From: Companilactobacillus heilongjiangensis
GTDB lineage: Bacteria; Bacillota; Bacilli; Lactobacillales; Lactobacillaceae
Direction: 5' to 3'
DNA: 64,000 nt
Assembly (NCBI RefSeq): GCF_000831645.3
Contig: NZ_CP012559.1
Location: 1,054,001-1,118,000 of the forward strand
Notes under the pieces: model-generated
What the model was told of the DNA's origin: nothing
What the model saw: only the letters and a program-made list of their open reading frames with translations
The model's database searches: none
Position numbers and translations under genes: made by a program
Shown: positions 57,506-64,000 of the stretch, one piece after another
Layout of the letters: each line of letters starts with the position of its first letter
Numbering within the stretch: the first letter of the stretch is position 1

Positions 57506-57637
57506 TAATTAATTGAATATAAAAGCATTCAAATATACTCATATTCAAGAATTCTGGACTATTAAGTATGAAATAATTGTAATATTCTATCATCTGGCAA
57601 CAAGGGTATATTTATGAAGACAAATAAGGAGATAATT

Positions 57638-58450
57638 ATGGATTATAAGATGATTGCTTTAGATTTGGATGACACTTTATTAACCACTCAGAAAACAATT
57701 TCTGATCAAAATAAATCAGCGATTAAGCGTGCTTTGACCAAAGGTATCAAGGTTGTTATGTGTTCTGGTAGAACTCATAACGCCGTTATAAAATTTGCTG
57801 ACCAATTGGGTATCAGTGGTTCCGAACAATATATGATTACTAATGGTGGAGCAATTATTGAGGATATGAACGGCAAGATTATGTACCAAGAGATGTTGAG
57901 TAATGAGTTTTATCGTGAATTTGTCCAATTTGTTCATGATAATAATTTACATTATAACGTCGTTGATAATCATGGTAATACATATACTAGCAGTGAGGAT
58001 TGGATTGATAAATACACAATTATGCAAGCACATGAAAATGCTAATGGCTTGTATTTAAAAGAGCCAGATGAATTGCCAGATGATTTCAAGATTGTTAAAG
58101 CAATTATTAATGGTAGCGAATCAGAACTCGATTCTGTTTCAGCAATGGTCCATGAAAAATTTGATAAAGATTATTTTGTTGTTCGAACGGGAATTGGTTT
58201 CTTAGAAGTATTCCCACAACACGTTAATAAGGGCAAAGCAATTAAAGTTTTGGCTGAAGAACTGGGCTTTGATCTTTCAGAAGTTATGGCAATGGGTGAC
58301 CGTGACAACGACATTCCAATGTTGAAGATTGTGGGCAAAGGGGTTGCTATGGAAAATGGTCTACCAGATGTTAAGGCATCCGCCGATTATGTTACAGCAG
58401 ACAATAATCACAGTGGCGTAGGATTAGCAATTGAAAAATTTGTCTTGTAG
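57638..58450 (+). CDS. Cof-type HAD phosphatase
   Basis: 270-residue HAD-IIB hydrolase; start at ATG 57638 behind AAGGAG, ATG 57614 rejected. Motif I is ALDLDDTLL, motif II CSGRTHN, motif IV MAMGDRDNDIPML. A typical Cof/YidA sugar-phosphate phosphatase, a paralogue of the one at 36087. Followed 51 nt later by an antiterminator gene without a clear terminator between. Confidence 0.92.
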   Translation: MDYKMIALDLDDTLLTTQKTISDQNKSAIKRALTKGIKVVMCSGRTHNAVIKFADQLGISGSEQYMITNGGAIIEDMNGKIMYQEMLSNEFYREFVQFVHDNNLHYNVVDNHGNTYTSSEDWIDKYTIMQAHENANGLYLKEPDELPDDFKIVKAIINGSESELDSVSAMVHEKFDKDYFVVRTGIGFLEVFPQHVNKGKAIKVLAEELGFDLSEVMAMGDRDNDIPMLKIVGKGVAMENGLPDVKASADYVTADNNHSGVGLAIEKFVL

Positions 58451-58501
58451 TTGAAAAAAAGCATCCGCTTTCATTTATAATTAATTGTATGAGGGGGAAT
58501 T

Positions 58502-59362
58502 ATGCAATTAATTATCAAACAAATATTTAATAATAATACAGCAATTGTCGATTTAGATGATGATCAACAAGCCATCGTTAAAGGCAAGGGGATTGCTTTT
58601 CATAAATCGAAAGGGGAGACCTTGGACAGTGAGAAGATTGAAAAAATCTTTTATCTCGATACAGTTGATTCCCAGAAGAATCTCTATTTTTTGTTAAAGG
58701 ACATTCCCATCGATGTTGTAACTACCACCTATGAAATCGTGGATTATGCCCGCAAGAAGTTCAACTATCACGCATTAGATTATATTTATATTACTTTAAG
58801 TGACCACATTTATGGAGCTTATAAACGTTATATGGATAATCAATATAAGCCTAGTCATATTCCTGATATGAGTGACAAGTATATTGAAGAGTATTTAATT
58901 GCCAGTGAAGGCTTGAAAATTATCAATCGAAATCTCAATATTGATTTGCCAATGTCCGAGATTAGAAATCTAGCGTTACATTTTATCAATGCTCAGACTA
59001 GTTCTGACAGTAGTAATAATCTTGATATGACTAAAAAAGTTGATTTCACTAAGCTGATTAAAAAGGTTATGTTGCAAAATAATATTTTTCGTACTAAGAG
59101 TAATAGTAATTACTATGATCGGTTCATGGTTCATTTGCAGTATTTGGAACAACGCTTGAATAATATTTCGGCGGACACTAATTTTGATCAAAAAATCGAA
59201 TTGGAAATGGAACGTGATTATCCTGGTTCAACCTCGATTGCTAAGCAGATTTCTGCTGAAATAAAGTCGGCACGTGGGGTCGAATTGAATAATAAAGAAC
59301 TGTTATATTTCAACATTCATATTCAAAGAATTACGCAAGAAGATGGATTGAACGGTGCATAA
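58502..59362 (+). CDS. Second BglG/LicT-family antiterminator
   Basis: 286 residues, paralogous to the antiterminator at 52676 along its whole length (DDQQAIVKGKGIAFHKSKG in the CAT domain; PRD histidines in LSDHIYGAY, ALHFINA, MVHLQYL and FNIHIQRI). No RAT or terminator is seen directly upstream and no PTS genes follow, so its target is not apparent. It could act in trans on the lac-type leader or on another operon. ATG follows GAGGGGG. Confidence 0.88.
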   Translation: MQLIIKQIFNNNTAIVDLDDDQQAIVKGKGIAFHKSKGETLDSEKIEKIFYLDTVDSQKNLYFLLKDIPIDVVTTTYEIVDYARKKFNYHALDYIYITLSDHIYGAYKRYMDNQYKPSHIPDMSDKYIEEYLIASEGLKIINRNLNIDLPMSEIRNLALHFINAQTSSDSSNNLDMTKKVDFTKLIKKVMLQNNIFRTKSNSNYYDRFMVHLQYLEQRLNNISADTNFDQKIELEMERDYPGSTSIAKQISAEIKSARGVELNNKELLYFNIHIQRITQEDGLNGA

Positions 59363-59559
59363 CAAATGAAGGTATATTTTTTAGGGTGGTTAATCTTAAG
59401 AAATATGTCTTTTTTATATTCAAAATATTAATTTATTAGAGAAAATGAAATTTATTAAAAAAATATTGCCATAACACTAGACTTAAATTAGAAAATATTT
59501 AATAATGTTAGTAAATTATTCATCGGATTAAATTGAAAATGGAAATGGGGAATTAATAT

Positions 59560-60273
59560 ATGAGCAAAGTAATTGGCATCACCGCAGATATATATACTGG
59601 CGCCACGTCAGTGATCAATCAAAAACTAATGGACTTTGTACCCCGTCCGGCAGTTGATGGAGTGGTGGCCGCCGGTGGAATCCCCGTTAGTTTGCCATAT
59701 ATTCCTAAAGAACAGATCAATGGATTAGTCGAGCGCTTGGACGGAATAATCTTTACTGGTGGTCCAGATATTGACCCCACATTCATGGGTGAAGAGCCAA
59801 TTCCACAATTGGGTGCGACTAATCGAAACCGTGATATCTTTGAAATTGCTCTGATTAGAACCGCTGTTGCCAAAAAAGTTCCCATTCTCGGAATCTGTCG
59901 TGGCGCTCAAATAATCAACGTTGCGTTAGGTGGAACCGTTTATCAAGATTTGAACAGTCAATTCCCCGGAAAAGTTTTAAAGCATCATCAAGAAGCTCCA
60001 GGCGACCAACCAACGCATTTTATATCAGTGAATCATGATTCTTATTTATTTAAAACTGTGAGCGATAACGTCTTTGTTAATTCACGACATCATCAAGCGA
60101 TTAAAGATGTTGCTGCAGGATTGAAGATTGTTGCTGAAGCCCCAGACGGTGTAATTGAAGGAATTGAAAATTCTAATGCTTCAATTCAAGGTGTTCAATG
60201 GCATCCAGAGAATATGTGGCAACATGATTCCCGACAATTAGAATTGTTTCAGGACTTTATTGCACGGGCATAA
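59560..60273 (+). CDS. Class-I glutamine amidotransferase-like hydrolase (peptidase C26, PuuD-like)
   Basis: 237-residue cytoplasmic enzyme related to gamma-glutamyl-GABA hydrolase PuuD. The nucleophile Cys is in ILGICRGAQIINVALGG (about residues 109-125), with catalytic His-Glu in QGVQWHPENMW. The oxyanion strand is FTGGPDIDP. Substrate not known; gamma-glutamyl amides are plausible. A terminator follows, then a small ORF whose N-terminus resembles this one. Confidence 0.88.
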   Translation: MSKVIGITADIYTGATSVINQKLMDFVPRPAVDGVVAAGGIPVSLPYIPKEQINGLVERLDGIIFTGGPDIDPTFMGEEPIPQLGATNRNRDIFEIALIRTAVAKKVPILGICRGAQIINVALGGTVYQDLNSQFPGKVLKHHQEAPGDQPTHFISVNHDSYLFKTVSDNVFVNSRHHQAIKDVAAGLKIVAEAPDGVIEGIENSNASIQGVQWHPENMWQHDSRQLELFQDFIARA

Positions 60274-60297
60274 AATCAATATATAGTTTAAAACTTG

Positions 60298-60328
60298 GCC
60301 AATTTAGTAATAATGAATTGGCTTTTTT
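60298..60328 (+). terminator. Terminator after the C26 hydrolase gene
   Basis: Stem GCCAATT / AATTGGC with an 11-nt loop and six T. Confidence 0.85.
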
Positions 60329-60412
60329 GCTGTGATTGGATTTTTAATAACAAAGTTAGCCCTTCATCAAAAAACTTTTACATTAAAAAATAACTAATTT
60401 CATTATAAGAAA

Positions 60413-60440
60413 TTGACAATCAATATGAGAGTGCTAATCT
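60413..60440 (+). promoter_or_regulatory. Putative promoter of the small ORF and APC permease
   Basis: -35 TTGACA at 60413-60418, 16-nt spacer, -10 TAATCT at 60435-60440. Confidence 0.5.
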
Positions 60441-60474
60441 AAATATTAAAATAAAAAGAAGAGGTAAAGCATTT

Positions 60475-60693
60475 ATGAGTAAATTAACTGGATTCGCTGC
60501 AAACATTCTAACTGGAGCAAACAAGGCAGTCGAACAATTGTCTATGGTTGGTCGTGGATTAGAACGTGGTGAATTTTCAGTTAATGACCTCCTACAGCCC
60601 GAATTTCTTGAACAGGTTCAGCAGATCCAGCAGCCCGAACAGGCTCTATTAAGCTATCCTAATCAAAAAATTCTGACATTATATAGAAGGTAA
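60475..60693 (+). CDS. 72-residue protein of unknown function
   Basis: Starts at ATG 60475 behind AGAGG; the stop is 6 nt before the permease start, so it is probably translated. No membrane helix. Its first 25 residues (MSKLTGFAANILTGANKAVEQ) resemble the N-terminus of the C26 hydrolase upstream (MSKVIGITADIYTGATSVINQ), about 11 identities. The rest is Gln-rich and unlike it. It may be a remnant of a duplicated gene or a small leader-type protein. I recognise no family. Confidence 0.6.
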   Translation: MSKLTGFAANILTGANKAVEQLSMVGRGLERGEFSVNDLLQPEFLEQVQQIQQPEQALLSYPNQKILTLYRR

Positions 60694-60698
60694 AAATC

Positions 60699-62024
60699 AT
60701 GAAACAAGCGATAACTCTAACTAATGCACCAACTGTCAAAAGTGCCGTCAAGTCAAAGAAAATGGGCTTTTGGACGGTTCTATTATTTGGAATCAACAGT
60801 ATTCTTGGATCTGGAATTTTCTTGTTACCTAATGAAGGGATGCGACTCTTTGGTCCGGCTAGTATTTTCGTATTAGCTTTCGATGCCGTGCTGGTGCTAA
60901 CGATTGGATTATGTTTCGCTGAAGATTCCAGTCTTTTTGATGAAACAGGTGGGGCATATGTTTATGCGAAAGCCGCTTTTGGAAACTTTGTCGGCTATGA
61001 AGTTGGTTTCGTCACCTGGACGATTCGAATCATTGCTGAAGGTACGCTCTATGTTGGCTTTGCTACAGCGGTTGCCGGTGTTTTTCCAGAATTAAATAAT
61101 CCACTTGATAAAGATATTATCGTTACAATTATGGCTTTGACGTTAATGACCGTGAACTTGTTTGGTATCAAAGTTGCAGCAATTTTGAATAACGCCGTTA
61201 CGGTATCAAAATTATTACCACTAGTATTTTTTATTGCGATAGGAATTTGGTTCATCAAAGGTGGTAATTTTACACCAATGATCCCAGCTTCAGTTGCTAG
61301 CAAGGGTTCTTTTGCAAAGGCCGCGATGACAATGTTCTTTGTCTTTACAGGGATTGAAAGTTCAGTTGTTGCCGCCGGAGAAATGAAGAATCCGAAGAAA
61401 GATTTACCACGAGTTTTAATTATTGTGATTTTGGCTGTTGCAGCTTTTTACATACTCGTGCAAACAGTTTGTATCGGAGTATTGGGAAAGTCACTGGCTG
61501 TTAGTACAACACCGATTCAAGATGCGTTTGGCACAATGGTTGGCAGTTTCGGAAAGTATTTGGTGGCAGCTGGTACACTGATGTCAATTGGAGGAGTTGG
61601 ATTCTCGACATCCTTTATTACACCCAGATTCGGTGTAGCAATGGCAGAATACGGTATGATGCCACAGTTTTTAACACACAAGAATCGTTTTGGAGTTCCA
61701 CACAATGCTATTATTATTTCCGCATTATTAGGCTTGTTGGTAGCCGTGTCAGGAAGTTTTAATACGCTGGTACAAATCAGTGCTGTTTCCAGATTTGCTC
61801 AATATATTCCTAGTTGTTTGGCTGTGTTGGTTTTTAGAAAAACAATGAAGAATCGCAAGTCAGGTTTCAAAATCCCATTTGGATGGTTCATTCCCGTTTT
61901 AGCCATTACGGTATCGTTATGGCTATTGGCACAAACGAGCATTTCAAATCTAATTTGGGGCTTCGGAGCCTTACTAGTAGCAGTACCATTCTACTTTTTA
62001 TCTCGCAAGAATTTTATAGATTAA
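60699..62024 (+). CDS. APC-family amino acid permease
   Basis: 441-residue membrane transporter with about 12 helices. The APC opening FGINSILGSGIFLLPNEGM contains the unwound GSGIF substrate motif of helix 1; FVFTGIESSVVAAGEMKNPKKDLPR is the conserved helix 6 segment. Likely amino acid/polyamine exchange; the C26 hydrolase upstream suggests a gamma-glutamyl or amine-related substrate, as inference only. Confidence 0.93.
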   Translation: MKQAITLTNAPTVKSAVKSKKMGFWTVLLFGINSILGSGIFLLPNEGMRLFGPASIFVLAFDAVLVLTIGLCFAEDSSLFDETGGAYVYAKAAFGNFVGYEVGFVTWTIRIIAEGTLYVGFATAVAGVFPELNNPLDKDIIVTIMALTLMTVNLFGIKVAAILNNAVTVSKLLPLVFFIAIGIWFIKGGNFTPMIPASVASKGSFAKAAMTMFFVFTGIESSVVAAGEMKNPKKDLPRVLIIVILAVAAFYILVQTVCIGVLGKSLAVSTTPIQDAFGTMVGSFGKYLVAAGTLMSIGGVGFSTSFITPRFGVAMAEYGMMPQFLTHKNRFGVPHNAIIISALLGLLVAVSGSFNTLVQISAVSRFAQYIPSCLAVLVFRKTMKNRKSGFKIPFGWFIPVLAITVSLWLLAQTSISNLIWGFGALLVAVPFYFLSRKNFID

Positions 62025-62054
62025 TATTGAACATCTCATTAGAAAAATGTAGAT

Positions 62055-62110
62055 AAAAAAAACTCGTAACAAAGGTTTGCAAAAGTGCATTCCTTGTTAC
62101 GAGTTTTTTT
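62055..62110. terminator. Bidirectional terminator between APC permease and aldo/keto reductase
   Basis: AAAAAAACTCGTAACAA pairs with TTGTTACGAGTTTTTTT, with an inner GCAAAAGTGC-type loop; serves convergent genes. Confidence 0.9.
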
Positions 62111-62118
62111 GTGATTGT

Positions 62119-62964
62119 TTAAATCATTTCAAGCCGACCTTCATTTTTAGGTGCGGGATAATATTTATCCAATAGTTCCAGCTCGTCCTTAGTAAAACTA
62201 ATATCAATTGCTTCCAGATTGCTCTGCATATGTTCAACAGAACTAGTCTTTGGAATACTGAGCAGATCATGATTTCTCAAGACCCAAGCTAACAATAATT
62301 GATGAACGCTAACACCTTTTTGTTGAGCCATTTCTGTTAGAACTGGTTTAATCTTCAAGAATTCACCGCCGTCGGAACCAAATGGAGAATATCCAATAAA
62401 TGAAACGTGATTTTTCTTTTGCCATGGTAAAACGGAATATTCAATTCCACGACTGCCAATATTATAGAGATCCTCGTTGATGCGACAATTTTCGCCATCG
62501 GGAACACTGAATAGTTCCTCAAGGTCACTGCGGTCAAAGTTTGAAACACCCCAATTTCTAATTAGTCCAGCCTTGACCATTCTTTCAAGACCGATAACTG
62601 TTTCGGAAAGGGGAGTTTTGCCTCGCCAGTGTAGTAGATATAAGTCCAAATAATCAGTTTGAAGTCGTTTGAGACTAGCTTTTAGACTTTCTTCAATTAA
62701 TTTTGGCGTTGCGTGATAGGGATAGAATTTTGAAATTAATTGAATGTCATTTCGATGATAATCTTTTAAAACATTTCCTATTAAAGTTTCAGATTTTCCT
62801 TCACCATACATTTCGGCAGTGTCGATAACATTGATGCCATGGTCAAGACCGTAACGCATGGCCGCCATTTCAGATTCTGTCATCATGTTATTTCCTTCAC
62901 CAATGTGCCAAGTTCCGATGCCAATAGCAGATGTATTTTGGTGGTTAAATGTAATTGATTTCAA
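62119..62964 (-). CDS. Aldo/keto reductase
   Basis: 281-residue NAD(P)H-dependent oxidoreductase, TIM barrel. The tetrad is seen: Asp/Tyr in VIDTAEMYGEGKSE, Lys in QLISKFYP, His in YLLHWRG. The C-terminal cofactor segment SIPKTSSVEHMQSN is intact. Starts at TTG 62964 with GAGG upstream. Substrate unknown; often annotated as general stress or 2,5-diketogluconate-type reductase. Confidence 0.92.
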   Translation of the reverse strand: MKSITFNHQNTSAIGIGTWHIGEGNNMMTESEMAAMRYGLDHGINVIDTAEMYGEGKSETLIGNVLKDYHRNDIQLISKFYPYHATPKLIEESLKASLKRLQTDYLDLYLLHWRGKTPLSETVIGLERMVKAGLIRNWGVSNFDRSDLEELFSVPDGENCRINEDLYNIGSRGIEYSVLPWQKKNHVSFIGYSPFGSDGGEFLKIKPVLTEMAQQKGVSVHQLLLAWVLRNHDLLSIPKTSSVEHMQSNLEAIDISFTKDELELLDKYYPAPKNEGRLEMI

Positions 62965-63193
62965 ACGAATACCTCGCTTTCAAAAGAACCGATTTTAGTT
63001 TAGTAAATAATAATTCTGTAATCGTTATCAATACTATTATATAGCTGATTTATAAATATTTGAAATAATGCCTTATTTAGTTGATTTCTATTGTAAAAAA
63101 ATATTTACAAAAAGTTTATCCCCATGTAATATTAAAAAGAAGTGAAAAATTTAACAATACGGATCTTCAAATAAAAAAAGGGGTTAAGTATAT

Positions 63194-64000
63194 ATGAGTA
63201 TGTACTTAGTAGTTAACGTAATAGGTGTTATCGTTTTTCTAGCTATTGGTTTCCTTTTCTCAAAGGATAAGTCGAATATCCATTGGAAATCCATCGCTAT
63301 CATGGTAGTTTTGAATTTATTCCTAGCTTGGTTTTTGACGAGTTTTGATATCTGCCGTGCAATTGTTTCAGGTGCTGCCGATGGTTTCAACTGGTTAGTT
63401 CAAGTGGCTTATGTCGGAATCGAATTTGCCTTGCCAAGTTGGGTGCACGTTAAGAGTATGGACTTTGTTACCAGTGCACTCTTACCAATTTTATTGATCG
63501 TGCCATTATTTGATATTTTGACTTATATTGGAATTTTGCCATTTATCATCAAATGGATTGGTAAAGGTTTGTCATTTATCACTGGTCAACCAAAGTTTGA
63601 ATCATTCTTTGCGGTTGAAATGATGTTCTTAGGTAATACTGAAGCATTGGCTGTTTCAAGTTTACAGTTGAAGCAAATCAAGTCACAACGTAACGTTACA
63701 TTAGCAATGATGTCCATGAGTTGTGTCACAGCGTCAATTATTGGTTCATATATTCAAATGATGCCAGGGCGATTTATCCTGACTGCTATTCCGATTAATA
63801 TTATCAATGCAATTATCGTAACGAGTTTGTTAAATCCCGTTACCGTTACACCAGAAGAAGATACGATTGCCAAATTGAGCGGTCAAGGTGAAGGTGGCAA
63901 AAAAGAGCCTTTCTTCTCATTCTTAGGCGATTCAATTTTAGGCGCCGGTCGTTTAATTTTGATCATTGCTGCTAATGTTATTGCTTTCGTTGCGTTAGCT
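63194..64000 (+). CDS. nupC: NupC-family concentrative nucleoside transporter, 3' end missing
   Basis: 269 codons visible from ATG 63194 (MSMYLVVNVIGVIVFLAIG) behind AAAGGGG to the window end with no stop. Several hydrophobic helices and the CNT segments SALLPILLIVPLFDILTYIG, QPKFESFFAVEMMFLGNTEA and MSMSCVTASIIGSYIQM match nucleoside:cation symporters (about 400 residues). About a third of the protein lies beyond the window. Confidence 0.9.
   Translation, partial: MSMYLVVNVIGVIVFLAIGFLFSKDKSNIHWKSIAIMVVLNLFLAWFLTSFDICRAIVSGAADGFNWLVQVAYVGIEFALPSWVHVKSMDFVTSALLPILLIVPLFDILTYIGILPFIIKWIGKGLSFITGQPKFESFFAVEMMFLGNTEALAVSSLQLKQIKSQRNVTLAMMSMSCVTASIIGSYIQMMPGRFILTAIPINIINAIIVTSLLNPVTVTPEEDTIAKLSGQGEGGKKEPFFSFLGDSILGAGRLILIIAANVIAFVALA

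Overview
The window is about 64 kb of low-G+C chromosome from a Gram-positive bacterium, almost certainly a member of the Lactobacillaceae. The evidence is the Firmicutes gene order (ftsW-ylbG-rsmD-coaD-ylbL-comEA-comEC-holA, rpsO-RNase J, tuf-tig-clpX-ysxC), T-box and PyrR leader RNAs, CcpA-type cre sites, PepV, and lactose/cellobiose-class PTS operons with phospho-beta-glycosidases. A Companilactobacillus-like species is my best guess, but the sequence alone does not prove it. No rRNA, tRNA, CRISPR array, prophage or intact IS was seen.

Layout. 1-7.3 kb: housekeeping and competence cluster on the plus strand, facing rpsT. 7.4-16.1 kb: rpsT, rpsO, an RNase J2-type gene, a TPR-like protein, tuf, tig, clpX, ysxC. 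16.4-23.7 kb: a histidine phosphatase, T-box-controlled tyrS, and a pyrimidine operon pyrB-C-F-E-D behind two tandem PyrR-type attenuators. 23.8-31 kb: an ABC exporter, lactate permease, thioesterase, a PadR/DUF4097 pair, and an EbsA-like membrane protein. 31-37 kb: a YfcC transporter with dipeptidase PepV, a divergent EPSP-synthase-like protein, and a HAD phosphatase. 37-46 kb: a beta-glucoside PTS system split into two units around an RpiR regulator. The first has EIIB, EIIA and two GH1 enzymes. The second has EIIC, a MupG/DUF871 protein and an Eis-like acetyltransferase. 46.8-49.3 kb: two paralogous GGDEF proteins, one interrupted by an in-frame TGA. 49.4-52.1 kb: purine permease and guanine deaminase. 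52.5-59.4 kb: a lactose-type PTS operon (antiterminator, EIIA, EIICB, phospho-beta-galactosidase) with a RAT/terminator leader and a consensus cre, then a HAD phosphatase and a second antiterminator. 59.5-64 kb: a class-I glutamine amidotransferase-like hydrolase, an APC permease, an aldo/keto reductase and a truncated nucleoside transporter.

The strongest unexplained signal is a family of about 150-195 nt intergenic elements. There are six near-full copies, one 40-nt minimal copy and one degenerate copy, in both orientations. Each folds as a long closing helix around three hairpins. The closing helix and the hairpins change sequence from copy to copy while still pairing, whereas short junction motifs stay constant. 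This covariation points to a structured RNA (or structured mobile element) and not to an ordinary inverted-repeat MITE. Other points of note: a guanine deaminase whose full-length reading frame has no ATG/GTG/TTG start and probably begins at ATT; tandem PyrR attenuators without pyrR or carAB nearby; a class-2-like PyrD with Cys at the class-1 catalytic position; and an AroA homologue altered in two signature motifs.
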